Assembly (NCBI RefSeq): GCF_000247815.1
Contig: NC_021680.1
Span: 868,001 to 932,000, forward strand
Length of the DNA: 64,000 nucleotides
Direction of reading: 5' to 3'
Source: Ficedula albicollis
Taxonomy: Eukaryota > Chordata > Aves > Passeriformes > Muscicapidae
A program made the position numbers and the translations under genes. The notes beneath the pieces were generated by a model, which made no database searches, was not told the DNA's origin, and saw only the letters and a program-made list of their open reading frames with translations. How positions within the stretch are numbered: position 1 is the first letter of the stretch; every line of letters starts with the position of its first letter. Below are positions 1-10,899 of this stretch, in pieces.

Positions 1-247
1 TAACCTTCCATTTCCAGAGAATGGCTTTCCTCCTGCTTTCCAGCCCCTCACTTGTTTTCTCCTGTCCGTTGGGAAGCCTGAAAGACTCGGGACTGTTTGG
101 ATGGATGCTCTCTGTCCCCTTTGCCCCCTCTGGAAAGGCTCCAGCTGGAATCAATGCTCTTTTCCAGTTCAGGGGGCACTGGAGGGATAGCAGGCTTGGA
201 AAGCCAGCCATGGAACATCATTCCCTGCTTTACCTTCTCCAACTTAC

Positions 248-345
248 CCGGTGAGCACCCAGCTGTACGTCCGAGCGTCCATCTTGCTAGAGAGGAACAG
301 GGCATGGCCCCATAGCTGGTTTCTCATGGCCCAGACCAGAGCATC
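248..345 (-). CDS. SEC16B: SEC16B exon (start of Sec16 C-terminal helical domain)
   Basis: The last SEC16B exon in the window, 98 bases, after the acceptor CACTGCAG and before the donor ACCGG then GTAAGT. It codes for [20 protein letters not shown] followed by [12 protein letters not shown] and part of a glycine codon. Human has [33 protein letters not shown]. This is the start of the ancestral coatomer-like helical domain of Sec16. The next human segment (FTSTLALNDP) is not found in bases 1-247, so the gene continues to the left of the window, with roughly half the protein missing here. Confidence 0.97.
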
Positions 346-1001
346 CTGCAGTGGAGGGGGAGAAGAAGTACTGTTTGCACCAACTCTGCTTCCCACCCTC
401 CTCTGCTCCCTCAGCTCAGAGAAGAGTCCCAATAACTGCTCTGGCTTTAATTAGCATCCTCCAAAAATCTCTTCCATGTTCAAATCTCCTCCAGATCCCT
501 GTGTCTTTCTACCTTGAAAATTTACAAGAACTTGAACCTTTCAAAGCAATGTTGTGTCCCCTAGATTTCTGGGTCTGTGCTGCCTGTTAGCTCTTAATGC
601 CATGGGATCCCAGTCTGGGTACTCAAGCTGCAACCCTCCTCTCTTCTCCTTGTGCCTTAGGTATCCTGTGAGATCATATAGCTGCAAATTAGTTTGGAAC
701 AAGATGAATTTAAGGTCCCTTCCAAAGCAAACCGTTCTAGCACTCTATGAAACTAAATGTGGTACAAGTGCTGGCTTTAAAAGCCTCTGCATCTCATCTT
801 CACTTGAGTCTCCCATCCCAGTTCCCAGTGGTGGGAAATCCCTGCCATAAGCCCTGTTGTACAAACACAGCTTGGAGAGTTGATCCCACAACTACAAGTC
901 ACTTCTTGACCACCCTTTCCCTTTAAAGAAGGGAAGAAGTGGCCAACAGGTCCAAGAAAAAAACCTTCACCCCCAGGTCCTGGGTCCCACTCACCACTTA
1001 C

Positions 1002-1232
1002 TTTCTTCCTGCCATAGTAGAGGAGCTTGGTGAACTTCTCCACTATCTGTGCCTGTGTCTCCACGACGGGAGGGAGCTCCCCGGTGATGAGGTCCAGCGC
1101 GCCCGGCTGGCGCGACGCCCGCTCGTCGTCCGTCAGGCCCAGCAGGCTGGCCGCGGGCTCCTGCCGCTTGTACCGCTCTGGGCGCCTGCAGTCCTGCATC
1201 AGCAGCTCGGCCGCGTCCGAGCCCACCATGGA
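1002..1232 (-). CDS. SEC16B: SEC16B exon (end of central conserved domain)
   Basis: A 231-base exon of 77 whole codons between the acceptor CTGTCCCAG and the donor AAGAAA then GTAAGT. It codes for [20 protein letters not shown], then KYKR-like [17 protein letters not shown], and ends [20 protein letters not shown]. Human SEC16B has [20 protein letters not shown] and [17 protein letters not shown]. The exon is rich in CpG compared with its introns. It leads into the C-terminal alpha-helical Sec16 domain. Confidence 0.97.
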
Positions 1233-1782
1233 CTGGGACAGGGAGGGAATGAGGGGCGTGCAGGCTGCCCCACCAGCAAAGGGTGACGGCACTTCCACTC
1301 TGCGCCTCCTCACTCCCGCATCCTTGTGCCAGCACATCCCCCCAAGACCAGCTTTGGCCACCAGTATGCGGGGTTGGAAGGAAAAGGACTCGGCACAATT
1401 AGCAAGACCTTCACAACACTCCCTCTGATGACCTTATCCGCCTGCTTCCCACAAGCAGCTACAGACTGGGTTGGGTGGATTTTAGTGGATTCAGGGAATG
1501 GCCCCCTTTTAAGTGTAAGGGCTGGCTCCTCGATGGAGGTGGCACCAGTCCCCTTCACTGGGCTGTTGGTAGGTCCCAAGAGCAAAAAGCAATCACAGAG
1601 AAGGATTTGCTCCAAATATCTAGGCAGCATCAAACTGAGGGATAGTGGTATGGAAATCAGATCCTCTTAAGGTACACCCCTTCCCCCCAAAAATAGCAAC
1701 TGGATCAGGAGGCACCTAAGGGACATATTACTTGTCTCATTTCTAAGATCAAAAGGGTTGTCTCCTTCCATGGGATACCTAC

Positions 1783-1918
1783 CCCATTCTGCCGGCAGAG
1801 AAGGACCAGGAGTTTCCAGAGGAGAGAAGAATCTCTGCCCCTCTGTGTCGAGAGATCACAGCCTGTGGTTATCTTCTGCTGGCAAAACGTCATCACATCC
1901 ACCTTGTGCAGATCTTCC
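1783..1918 (-). CDS. SEC16B: SEC16B exon (central conserved domain, MTFCQQK)
   Basis: This 136-base exon has the acceptor GCTGTAG and the donor AATGGG then GTAGGT, chosen because it leaves phase 0. It codes for EDLHKVDVMTFCQQKITTGC, then DSSLLWKLLVLLCRQNG. Human SEC16B reads VDIMTFCQQK and DSALLWQLLVLLCRQNG in the same position. This is one of the best conserved blocks of the protein. A second GT four bases downstream breaks the phase and was not used. Confidence 0.96.
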
Positions 1919-2506
1919 CTACAGCAGCAGAAGGAAGCATCAAAGAAGAGGCAAGCAATCTAGGGTATGGTTCAGGCTCAGTCCCCAGGTTCACTGATGG
2001 GGATGCCAAAGATTCCAAGCAAGAGCTGGAGGAAAGAAGATCCCCAGTACCAATGACTACTTTTACGTCCAAACATACTCAAATTTATTGTGACTCTTAG
2101 CAGATCTCTGTGTTTCAGGGATGCAAAGTACATTTCAAAAGTACTCTTTGCCCTCCTAATAATATTTTCCTCCTTCCATCTGCAAAGAAGCAGTTTTGAT
2201 TTGCTGTGCTGCCATTACATCCATGGATGTCCAAGGCTGCAGAAGCAGGCACAATCTGTTGCGGAGGCAGAGTGGAGGGTTGCTCATGTGACCCTAGAAA
2301 CCCTTTGGGACTGAAACAGAAACCCTTAAGCTACGTGCAAACCAGGCAGAAGTGCTGCCATACAATAAAATAATCATACAGTTAGAAAGAAAGAAAGTGG
2401 ATAAGACAGGAGAGAGAAACTGCAGGTGGAGATGTTGATCCTGACTCAATCGTTCCAACATATTATATGAAGATTCCAGATGTACCCTTTGGCACAAGTG
2501 GTAATC

Positions 2507-3015
2507 AGAATCATAGAATGGCCTGGGGGTTGAAAGGGAGCTTAAAGCTCACCTAGTCCAACCCCCTCTGCCATGGCCAGGGACACCTTCCACTAGACCA
2601 AGCCCTGTCCAGTTTGGCCTTGAACACTTCCAGGGATAGAGCATCCACCGCTTCTCTGGGCAACCTGAGGCCTTACTACCCTCACAGGGAAGGATTTCTT
2701 CCATATCTAACCTAAAGTTCCCCTCTTTCAATTTGCACTCATTTCCCTTTGTCCTGTCTCTACAGTTCCTGACAACGAGACCCTCTCTGGCTTCCTTGTA
2801 GCCATTTCGGATCCTGGAAGGCGCTGTGATGTCTCCACACAGCCTTCGCTTCTCCAGCCCAAACTTCCTCAGCCTGTCTCCATAGGGAGGTTGCTCCAGT
2901 CCCTTTATCCTCCTCTGGACTTGCTCCATGTCCTTCTTATGCTGGTGCACCAGAATTGTGTGCGGCACTCCGGGTGTGTCTCATGAGAGCAGAGTGCAGG
3001 GGGAGCTCCAGATAT
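2507..3015 (-). mobile_element. CR1 LINE fragment, 3' part
   Basis: On the plus strand the segment opens with TCATAGAATGGCCTGGG and continues through the known avian CR1 3' consensus (GGGACACCTTCCACTAGACC, then TTGAACACTTCCAGGGATAG), which marks a minus-strand copy. It extends about 500 bases, to the segment around GAGAGCAGAGTGCAGGGG. It lies in a SEC16B intron, in the same orientation as the gene. No reverse transcriptase frame remains. Confidence 0.93.
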
Positions 3016-3601
3016 TCCACCCAGCTTCTGTGTACATACAGCTCTTTTGCCCAGAAAATGCTTTCTCCTTTTCTCTCCCTTCTTTGGTTGGGAGTGGCCA
3101 GAAATAGAGAAAACGTGATGCAACACACCCTGACTCATCCCCAGGCTCACACTGGATAAAGGTATTTGTTGGATTTTGCCCTAAAAGCTCTCTACAAATC
3201 CATTTCCCACAGGTACATTCCGGGTCTGACCCTGCTGTGGCTCAGCCATCCCAGGGGACAAAAACCTTAGGAAAAGCTTAGCCACAGGTTGACCCAGGGC
3301 TTTAGACATCCAAAGAAACTCAAAAAAAATCATTTTTCTGAGACAAAATGAGTACGAAATAAGGTCAGATGTACAAACCACACTAAACCCACATCCTATG
3401 AATATTCAAAATATCACGTCCCACAATCCAGACCAACCCACGCTGCATGAAAGGGGCTGGGTTCCCAACCTGAACTTAGACATGGCCTTTGTAGATAACT
3501 CAAAACCACGGGGACCCTCCGAGTCTGCCATGAGCTCATGTCTCCTCATAAAGGAGACAGCCAGGAGGACACAGCTCCTGGACCTGCCTGTGCTGCCCTA
3601 C

Positions 3602-3663
3602 CTGGCCAGGGGCCCGGGGAAGGCTTGCAGCTCCTCTAGCTCTTCCGTGCCATGAAGGATCGC
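3602..3663 (-). CDS. SEC16B: SEC16B short exon (central conserved domain)
   Basis: A 62-base exon between a TTTTAG acceptor and a GGCCAG then GTAGGG donor. It codes for AILHGTEELEELQAFPGPLA, aligned with human VILNDSEEQEEMRSFSGPLI. The final AG joins the first G of the next exon to make arginine, giving GPLAR then EDLHK, as in human GPLIREDVHK. Its short length makes it easy to miss in a simple open-frame scan. Confidence 0.92.
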
Positions 3664-4241
3664 CTAAAAACAAAAGTAAATTCAGCAGCTGGACTCCAGC
3701 AGTCAGACCAGCCCCAGCTGGGCTATTGGAAAGCCAGTGCCTTGGCCAGGGATTCAACAGTGCCAATGAGCCCTGTGCTGTCTTAAGGTAGCCACAGAGC
3801 ACAGACCCTGAGCTATCACATGGACTCCAGTGCTAAGGTCCAGTAATGAAATGTCTGCTGAGATTGCATCTGCCTCCTTCTGGAGCTAGAATGGGAGACT
3901 GGAATGCTGTGGCAGACTTGGGGCGTGGACCAGGCCGCTATGGTGGAGCACCTCAGGAAGATGAGTGGAGTCCTTTGGAGAGGTACAAACCACATCTGTC
4001 CCCATGAGAAGGGATCACTATGAGCAGGTCACAGGTACCAAGGGTTACAGAGCTGAAGCCTGAAAGCACCACCCAGGTAGAGGCTGGCACGATGGAGAGT
4101 CAAAATCCATGTGGGATGGACAGAAGATGGGAGCAAGGAACTGGAAGGCTGCTGAGGAGGTTGCTTGGGTTGAACCACGTTTGCATCCCTCAGGGAAAGA
4201 GGAGCCACTCCAGGGGGGATGGGGGGCCAGCTGTGTCCTAC

Positions 4242-4399
4242 CTCCAGGCTGTGCAGCTCAACACGGGGTAGCTGTCCCTCAGCAGGGCGGTGGGGACATG
4301 CCAGCACCAGGTGGCCCCCAGCTCCAAAGCACAGCGCTGTGTGCAGCTGTGGGAACTTGAGGGGGGCTTCTGGGGCTGAGGTGGACACCAAGGGCCCCC
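4242..4399 (-). CDS. SEC16B: SEC16B exon, start of central conserved domain
   Basis: This 158-base exon has the acceptor TCATTGCAG and the donor CTGGAG then GTAGGA. It codes for APLKFPQLHTALCFGAGGHL followed by VLACPHRPAEGQLPRVELHS and LE. Human SEC16B has [20 protein letters not shown] and then ALVELHSMEV in the same place. This begins the Sec16 central conserved domain, the part that in Sec16 proteins binds the COPII coat protein Sec13. The exon ends in phase 0. Confidence 0.95.
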
Positions 4400-4741
4400 C
4401 TGCAATGACACACAGGCCACTGTGAGGCACTCACACTGACCACACACCACATCCACTACGGAGGACTCGACCGGGTCCCAACCTTGTCCCCCAACTTAAG
4501 TAACCCTCCACTGACCCCTCTATGCAGGAATTGTCCCCCAGAGCAGCAGATGTATACAGCAGCTCCTACGCCTACCCAGGCAGAGTCCCAGGACCATTCA
4601 CCCACCCCGCAGCCCCCCAGTCCTGCCTTGTGCCTGCACAACCTCCCCCAGGAGAGGACCAAGCTGAGAGACAGCCAATATCCACTACCAGCCATTTATT
4701 CTCTTGCTTCCCCCTTGTCAGAGCCCCCCACTACACCTCAC

Positions 4742-4883
4742 CTGCTTGTCCCACATCCCAGGGCCCGGTAAGCACAGGGTCATAGTGGTCGGCACCATCA
4801 CGGATGTACTGGCTGAGCTCATGGCTGCTGGAGCTGAGTCCTGACTCGTGGTACTGCAGGAGCAGGCTGGGCTGGCCCCAGGG
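4742..4883 (-). CDS. SEC16B: SEC16B exon with ESGLSSSSHELSQYIRD motif
   Basis: This 142-base exon has the acceptor CCTCGCAG and the donor AAGCAG then GTGAGG. It codes for LLLQYHESGLSSSSHELSQY followed by IRDGADHYDPVLTGPW. Human SEC16B carries nearly the same segment (ESGLSSSSYELSQYIRD), so the match is diagnostic. It lies just before the central conserved domain. It starts in phase 0 and ends in phase 1, as required by its neighbours. Confidence 0.95.
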
Positions 4884-5069
4884 CTGCGAGGAAGAGAGAA
4901 CACACAAACCTGGCTCAAGAACTAGAGACACTGCTGATTTCCTGCTCTGAGGCAGTGGGGCAGGCTCTGCCACTCCAGGAAAGTGCCCAGCAGGAACAGC
5001 ACAGCCAATTCCCATCTGAGCAGCTCATGCCCTACACCAGCTTGGGTTCACCCAACAACTTAGAAAAAT

Positions 5070-5425
5070 AAGCCTATGCCAGGGTTTGACAACCCTTTTG
5101 TTGAAGAAATTTTTCCTAATGTCCAACCCAAACCTTCCCTGTCACAACTTAAGGCTGTTTCCTCGTGTTCTGTCACTTGTCATTTTGGAGAGGAGCCTGA
5201 TGCCCACCTGGCTATGGCCTCCTTTCAGGGAATTGTAGAGTGACAAGGTCACCCCTGAGCCTCCTTTTCTCCAGGCTGAAGCCCCACAGTCCTCTCTGCC
5301 TCTCCTCATCAGGCTTGTGCTCCAAACTCTTCCCAGTTCCATTGCAGAGCCTCCCACTAAGCCTGGGTTTCTGTATTGCTTCTGGGCTAAGCATACAGCC
5401 CTGCACCTGGGGGAGTGACAGCCCA
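5070..5425 (-). mobile_element. CR1 LINE fragment, diverged
   Basis: The segment contains TTTTTCCTAATGTCCAACCC and CTCCTTTTCTCCAGGCTGAA, both typical of antisense avian CR1. It lacks the terminal CATAGAATGG part. It lies in the SEC16B intron between 4884 and 5578 and is more diverged than the copy at 2507. Confidence 0.85.
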
Positions 5426-5578
5426 GCAGATGGAGAGATCACCAACACCAAAAACTCACTGTAATAATCCCCAGGGAATGTCAGGCATTGAGTGCAACAT
5501 AGCTGGAGGAGGACACGTGGATTGTTCCCAAATGTCTGAGGGATTCCTGTCCTCTACCCCTGCCCATCTTGAGGTTAC

Positions 5579-5693
5579 CTCTTTGGGCTGGCCACCAGCC
5601 TCCCCCAAACCACAGCCAAGAGTTCCTTCCCCTGTCCCTTCCCTCCTGGCAGTCGAGGTGTAGCTCTCCTCACGGGAGTTGTAGGTCTGTGTC
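5579..5693 (-). CDS. SEC16B: SEC16B exon (residues about 193-230)
   Basis: This 115-base exon starts after the acceptor CACCTGCAG at 5695-5694 and most likely ends at CCCAAAGAG before GTAACC. It codes for TQTYNSREESYTSTARREG followed by a glycine-rich tail ending GGQPKE. It is the least conserved exon seen; the donor was chosen because it gives phase 0, which the next exon requires. A different 3' end is possible. Confidence 0.7.
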
Positions 5694-5808
5694 CTGCAGG
5701 TGGGAGCAGAGGGAGGCATGCTGAAGGTCTGAGGTTTTTGAACCACCCACAAACCCACTAATTTTGCAGCAGATGGTTTCACAAGGTTGCACAGACTCTC
5801 AGCTTTAC

Positions 5809-5908
5809 CTGTCCTGCCCTGGGGGGCCCGTGGCCAGGTTGGGGTGGTAGCCCCTGTAGTAGTGCTGGTCCTGGTAATTCTTGCCATAAGGCTCTCCCTG
5901 TCTCAGGT
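5809..5908 (-). CDS. SEC16B: SEC16B exon (residues about 159-192)
   Basis: This 100-base exon lies between a TTTCTAG acceptor and a GACAG then GTAAAG donor. It codes for LRQGEPYGKNYQDQHYYRGY followed by HPNLATGPPGQD. It is low in sequence complexity (Y, Q, H, G) and only loosely like the human N-terminal region around EDYREQKYLDEHHYENQ. Assignment rests on composition, order and exact phase agreement with both neighbours. Confidence 0.82.
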
Positions 5909-6408
5909 CTAGAAAGAATCAAGATTCAGCATTGTCATTCCAAAACAACAATGAAGTTGCAAAAAAGCCATGAGTCAGGTAATTTGCCATGCCCACCCAG
6001 TTTGCTTCCAAATAATCCAACACAGCGGAGATATGATAATGTACACATTTGCCAACACAGCATTGATGTCCTTTTCTCTTTCCTCCCTCCTCTTCTGTTC
6101 AGTCTAGAAACAGCAAAGAAGAAGCCCTGCCATCCTGATCACACAGTACCATCAAACTCAGGCTGGGACCAAAAAAACATACGTTTTTAGCCTTGGTAAT
6201 GAAGATCAAACATCCCTTGGGTGCACCTAGCTCATATTTCCTAAATGCAAACAGGGAGCCAATGCTGCACTGAGCACCACCACCCAGGAGTGGGGGCAGG
6301 AGAGAGCCCTGGATACGTGCAAACCTTGGGAGAAGAACCCATGCTGGGGAAAACACCACTTCTCCTGCAAGCTGCCTCCATCCCCAGACCCAAAGGATGA
6401 GCCCATAC

Positions 6409-6515
6409 CTCTGTCATCCTGCCACGCCACTGGCTGCCACTGGTGGCTTTGGTAGGGGTAGCCATTTCCATAGCCAGCTGCAGGATACTGCCTGGGGGGG
6501 TTTTCATACCCCTGC
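6409..6515 (-). CDS. SEC16B: SEC16B exon (residues about 123-158)
   Basis: The acceptor TTTTCCAG at 6517-6516 and the donor AGAG then GTATGG bound a 107-base exon. Joined to the first coding exon it gives SRQGYENPPRQYP, matching human SRPGYENSYQSY. The exon continues with a tyrosine-, glycine- and glutamine-rich stretch (GYGNGYPYQSHQWQP), typical of the disordered N-terminal part of SEC16B. The phase at both ends fits the neighbouring exons. Confidence 0.88.
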
Positions 6516-6759
6516 CTGGAAAACAACACAACATACTGATCTGGGGAAGAAAGGGTTCTGGGGTCACGTCTAAGGGCCCTCCTGCTTGGGACCTTTGGAG
6601 CCAGAAAAGGCGATGGGAATAAAGCCAGGTCCTCTGCTCAGTGGCAGGGCCAGAAACTGGTCCAGCATCACACCTGGAAAGAGCAGGAGGAGGTTTGGAT
6701 GCTCTGTTATCCCCACCTATGAGAAAGCTGTGCACTGCGGTTTCCGGTGACACTCAGTT

Positions 6760-6995
6760 TTATAGAGTCCAAGAATGGTCTGGGTTCGAAGGGACCTTTA
6801 GTGGTCATCTCATTTCAAACCCTGCCAGGGGAAGGGAACACCTTTCACTAGATGAGGGTGCTCCAAGCCCTGTCTAACCTGGCTTTGAACACTCCCAGGG
6901 ATGGGGCAGCCACGGCTTCTCTGGGCAACCTGTGCCAGAGCCCCACCACCCTCAGAGAGAAAATTTACTTCCTAATATCCCATCTGCATCATACG
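6760..6995 (-). mobile_element. CR1 LINE 3' fragment
   Basis: It opens with AGAATGGTCTGGGTTCGAAG and continues through TTGAACACTCCCAGGGATGG and TCTCTGGGCAACCTGTGCCA, the standard CR1 tail read antisense. It lies in the SEC16B intron between the first two coding exons. Confidence 0.92.
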
Positions 6996-7500
6996 ACCTC
7001 AGCACAAAACCCCACGTACCGACTCCATAATTCACTGAGGGCAATAACTCAGGCAAATCAACCCAGATTTGCTGGAAGCTCTTTCTCAGCACTGAGAGCG
7101 TCCTCCAGCCCACATTTTATCTGTCCGCTCTCCTCTGTTTCAGCAGCTGAGCTTGCAGGCTGCCTCTTGCTCCTATATTACTGCTTGTATTTTTATTGTT
7201 CATCTTGCACTTAGGGAAAAAGAACTGCATTTTATCAAATCTGTAAGAAAAATGCACCTTGGGGCTGAGACAGAGCTTGTCAAACAGCAACCACAGAAGT
7301 GACAGTTTTAACAAGAAATCAGAGCTGCAAATGCTACGCAGGCTTAAATAATGGAAGTCATGGGGCTGCTGGGGTAGCTGGACATCACCTACTGACACGT
7401 AGTGTCCCAACGCAGTCACAAGGGCAGCACCTCTGAGCAGTGAAACGGGCAGTTCTTATTTGAAGAAGATTTCCATGAAGAGGGATCAAAGGGATCTCAC

Positions 7501-7933
7501 CTGGAGTAGGGCTGGCTGGGGTAGCTGCTGTCGTAGTGCTCAGCGCGGGAAGCCGGCCGGCGGGGATGGTGGCCCTCATCCCGGGGATGGTGGCCCTCAT
7601 CCCGGGGATGGTGGCCCTCATCCCGGGGATGGTGGCCCTCATCCCGGGGATGGTGGCCCTCATCCCGGGGATGGTGGCCCTCATCCCGGGGGCGCTGGCC
7701 CTCATCCCGGGGGTGAGCAGGGAGGTGTCTCCCGTGCCAGGAGCCGGGGCGAGGAGCCTGCCCTGCGTGCAGGAGCTGCCGCCGGAGCGGGGCCGGGGGG
7801 CCGTGGTGCCCCTCTGCCCATGACCCCCGGGCTGCCAGCCTCTCCCTGGGCTGGGCCCGGGGCTCCATCACAGCCTTGCCAACAAAGTCCTCTCTGGTTT
7901 TGGGGAGCTTAAGCCCCAAATGGCTTTAGCGGC
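7501..7933 (-). CDS. SEC16B: SEC16B exon with start codon (residues 1-122)
   Basis: First coding exon of SEC16B, a scaffold that organises COPII budding at ER exit sites. Translation starts at the ATG at 7868-7866; the peptide begins MEPRAQPRERL, similar to the human start. No in-frame ATG lies upstream in the exon. An acceptor (TTTGCAG) at 7935-7934 suggests about 65 bases of 5' UTR in the same exon, so a further non-coding exon lies upstream. The donor follows 7501 (CTCCAG then GTGAGA) and the exon ends in phase 2. The middle holds a heptapeptide array (HHPRDEG, about 7.5 units), and the 3' end reads SRAEHYDSSYPSQPYSR, resembling the human stretch before SRPGYEN. The rest of the exon is proline- and arginine-rich and probably disordered. 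Confidence 0.88.
7562..7711 (-). repeat. 21-bp coding minisatellite in SEC16B
   Basis: About seven tandem copies of a 21-base unit lie inside the first coding exon of SEC16B. Because 21 is a multiple of three, each copy adds the seven residues HHPRDEG without breaking the frame. The five copies nearest the 3' end of the gene exon are identical or nearly so at base level, while the two at the other edge have diverged (QRPRDEG, AHPRDEG). This suggests recent expansion from an older edge. Copy number probably varies between individuals. Confidence 0.95.
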
Positions 7934-8184
7934 CTGCAAATTATAAGTCACAGTGTGTTTGATCAGCAGTTTTTCAACCTCCTCAAAGCCCCCTTTGAAG
8001 CCCGTTACCAGCTATTCTCTGCTTTTCAGGAGCACCCTGGAAACCCAGGATCCTTTCCAAAATGCCCAGAGGCAAGAAAAAGTCATCTCTACATCTTCCT
8101 TAACTTGAAGCTCCGCTTAAAACACCAGGATGAAATTGTCTGCCTTTAAAAGTAACGGACATCTATCTCTTCCCAGAGCAAGAA

Positions 8185-8470
8185 TCTCAGAATGGTTTGG
8201 GCTCAAAGTGACCTTAAAAATCATCTAGTTCCAACCCACCTGCCATGGGCAGGGACACCTTCCAGACCCATCCAACACTTCCAGAAATGAGGAGTTTCTC
8301 TGGGCAAGCTGTGCCAGGGCCTCAACACCCTCATAGGAAGGAATTTCTTCCCAATACCTAACCTAAGTCTCTCCTCTTTCAATTTAAAACCATCACCCCT
8401 TGCTCTTCTGCTACAGGCCCCGATAGACAATTTGTCCTTATCTTAAAAAGCCCTCTTATACCCAGGTAGG
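8185..8470 (-). mobile_element. CR1 LINE 3' fragment
   Basis: It opens with CAGAATGGTTTGGGCTCAAA and contains GCCATGGGCAGGGACACCTT and TCTCTGGGCAAGCTGTGCCA. It sits just upstream of SEC16B. A deletion has removed the middle of the usual consensus near 8270. Confidence 0.92.
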
Positions 8471-9489
8471 ATCCTCCTGCACTCCAAGCTGCAAAGCACC
8501 AGCACTCACAGCCCCCTCAAGCTGTGAGAGAGTGAGAAACGTCCCTCGCCTCTGGGACAGGGCAGTGAAACCCCACTTGACATGCAGTAAGGGAGGGGAC
8601 ATTGGCAAAGATTTAGGCAGGACAAGGAGTCTTGCTCAAAGAAGTGAGCAACCAGAGAGAAATGGAGGTTTGTTCTGTGAGCTATGGGATGGGGTGGGGA
8701 TTTCCTCCTGCCTTTCAGCTCCAGCAAGAATTCCAAGTGGGCACCAGGTTTAGTTACAGCAGTCCCATGCAGAGGAGGGAGGGAATCCTGAGGAGAGCCC
8801 AGGGTGGCACATGGGTGAAGCCCCAGCTGCCAGGGGGATGTCACCCTCAAGCCCCCCACGTCTCCTCTTGCAGCATCAGTACCCAAAGTGCCCCCGTCAC
8901 TACAGGCCTCCCCCATGCAGTGAGATGCTACCTGAACCCCTCCTCACTCCTCCCCCTCAAAGTTCAAGGCACTCTGGGGTAATTTCAGGAGTAGAAGACA
9001 CACAGCTCTGAGGTGGCTCAGTTTGTGGCTTTCTAGGTGACATCCAGGTAAACCCTTGCCCTAAACAGCCCCCAACCACAAACATCCAGGCGCCCCCTGT
9101 TTCAGTCCCACCAAGGGCCCACCCCAGTTTTTGGCCAGGGGTTCCCACCACCATTCTCCCCCCGCAGCAGCAGCACACACCTGCTCAGAGGCCGCTGGGG
9201 CCCTTCCTCTGCTCCCTGTTGCCACTTCCAAAGTCCACTTCCACATGGGCCAGTGGGCAAAGGGCAGCCTCTGCTCCTCCGCCCCATGTCGGCAGCTCGC
9301 TCGGCCCCCGGGGGAATCCTGCTGCTGCTTGTGTCCTGGGGGTCACCTTTCCCATCACTTGGGTCTCCTCCCAGCCAAGATAAGGAGCATGCGGCCCTCT
9401 AAGCTCAAAAAAGCCAGGTATTTCTCCTGGGGAGTTTTTTAATGCTGTGAAGTAAGTAGGGGCTGGTAGAGAAAGGACAAAGGTGAAAA

Positions 9490-9737
9490 GCTGTAAGAGC
9501 AGAGATTTAGATTAGATGTTAGGAGGTAATTCTTCCCCGTGAGGGTGGTGAGGCCCTGGCACAGGGTGCCCAGAGAAGCTGTGGCTGCCCCTGGATCCCT
9601 GGAAGCGTCCAAGGCCAGGCTGGACAGGGCTTGGAGCAGGCTGGGAGAGTGGAAGGTGTCCCTGCCCATGGGAGGGGGTGGAATGAGGTCTCTTTAAGGT
9701 CCCTACCAACCCTAACCATTCCAGGATTCTATGAAGT
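9490..9737 (+). mobile_element. CR1 LINE 3' fragment, plus orientation
   Basis: The segment runs from TTAGATTAGATGTTAGGAGG through GTGGTGAGGCCCTGGCACAG to AACCATTCCAGGATTCTATG, the CR1 3' end in sense. It is well preserved. Confidence 0.93.
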
Positions 9738-10013
9738 GTCCTTCTCACATCCTCACATCTCTTAAATAATAATAAAAAATAAAACCTGATTGGTTTAATT
9801 CAGACCCAGCTACAGATCAAGCTAATAACATCCATCCCACCACGTACTGCCCAGGGCAGAATTTGGGCAGGATGGAACTGGGCTCCACTCCAGCACTGCC
9901 TCAGTCACCCATCTCAGTCATTACAGCACTATAATGCCCTTGCTCTCTAAGTGACCAGGGATTCCTGCCTGCAGACCCTATCCTGAACTCCCCTAGGCAC
10001 CTTAAAACCTGAA

Positions 10014-10141
10014 AAAACGAGCAAATTAAGGCAAATTATGTCATAGAAAACCACATTAAAGCTAGATATAAGGTACTGAGAAAATGAGCAAATTAAGGCA
10101 AATTATGTAATAGAAAACCACATTAAAGCTAGATATAAGGT
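10014..10141. repeat. 67-bp tandem duplication
   Basis: Two head-to-tail copies (GAGCAAATTAAGGCAAATTA opening, CTAGATATAAGGT closing), offset by 67 bases. They differ at only a few positions, including GTCATAG versus GTAATAG. Confidence 0.95.
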
Positions 10142-10899
10142 CCATCATCTGCCACCCAGCAGTTTGGTGACGTGTCACCTTCTTTCCCCATTCCCAGAGC
10201 CTCCAAATTACCTGCACTGTAACACCACAGCACTGACTGATTTGGGATTCTCAGGCAGGAGAGTTTGCTTTGCATCATGGTGGCACTGGCAGAAACCCCC
10301 TCCTTTAATGATGTTGAAAAACTACATATATTATAGCTTCAGACCTTGAAATTTCCACCCTGCTGGGAGAGTAAGAAATTTTCCCTGGTGATTCTGAGAA
10401 ATAAGCCCTTGGTCTCTGCAGAATTCAAGATTTCAAGTAAAAAAATATCCTTAGCACTCAGCCGTACAGAAATCCGACTGGGAGAAACACAAACCAGGGC
10501 AGCGCTGTCCTCGTGCTGCTGAGCTGCTGCAGTAGAATGAAATTAAGCATCTCCTCTTCATTTCACAGCTGCTCTTCAAAACTTCAGGAGGTTTTGAAGT
10601 AAAAGGTCTCTTACAGACAGATCAGGTCTTGGGGGAAGAAAGAAAGGATCCCTAGAAACCATGAGAGTCACACTTTAAAAATACACAAATTGATAGGATA
10701 TTTCATAAATATAAATAACGTAATTCCACTTGGTTTCTGGCTTATAATTTTAGTTTTATAGCCAAGAGGTGACTGCTGGATGTTTCCAGTCTATTTTATA
10801 GCAACAACACAAATCTATACTGGAAGCCTGCAGGGCTCAATCAGCATCACATAAAGATGCTGAAAAGGGGAGTCAATTTAAATAAGATAAAAAGAAGCA

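Larger units (their letters stand above)
1..7500 (-). other. SEC16B: SEC16B introns
   Basis: The introns are 1-247 (partial), 346-1001, 1233-1782, 1919-3601, 3664-4241, 4400-4741, 4884-5578, 5694-5808, 5909-6408 and 6516-7500. All have GT and AG ends on the minus strand. Those at 1919-3601, 4884-5578 and 6516-7500 carry CR1 fragments listed separately. In the others I see no repeat, RNA gene or open frame that resembles a protein. Confidence 0.85.

Noticed and set aside
4293..4320. CTCF-like motif ACCAGGTGGCCC in SEC16B
   Set aside because: It misses the core at two positions and lies within conserved coding sequence.
7460..7912. Plus-strand frame with GDGGPHP repeats
   Set aside because: It is the reverse-strand shadow of the SEC16B minisatellite. 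SEC16B homology, start codon and splice sites all support the minus strand.
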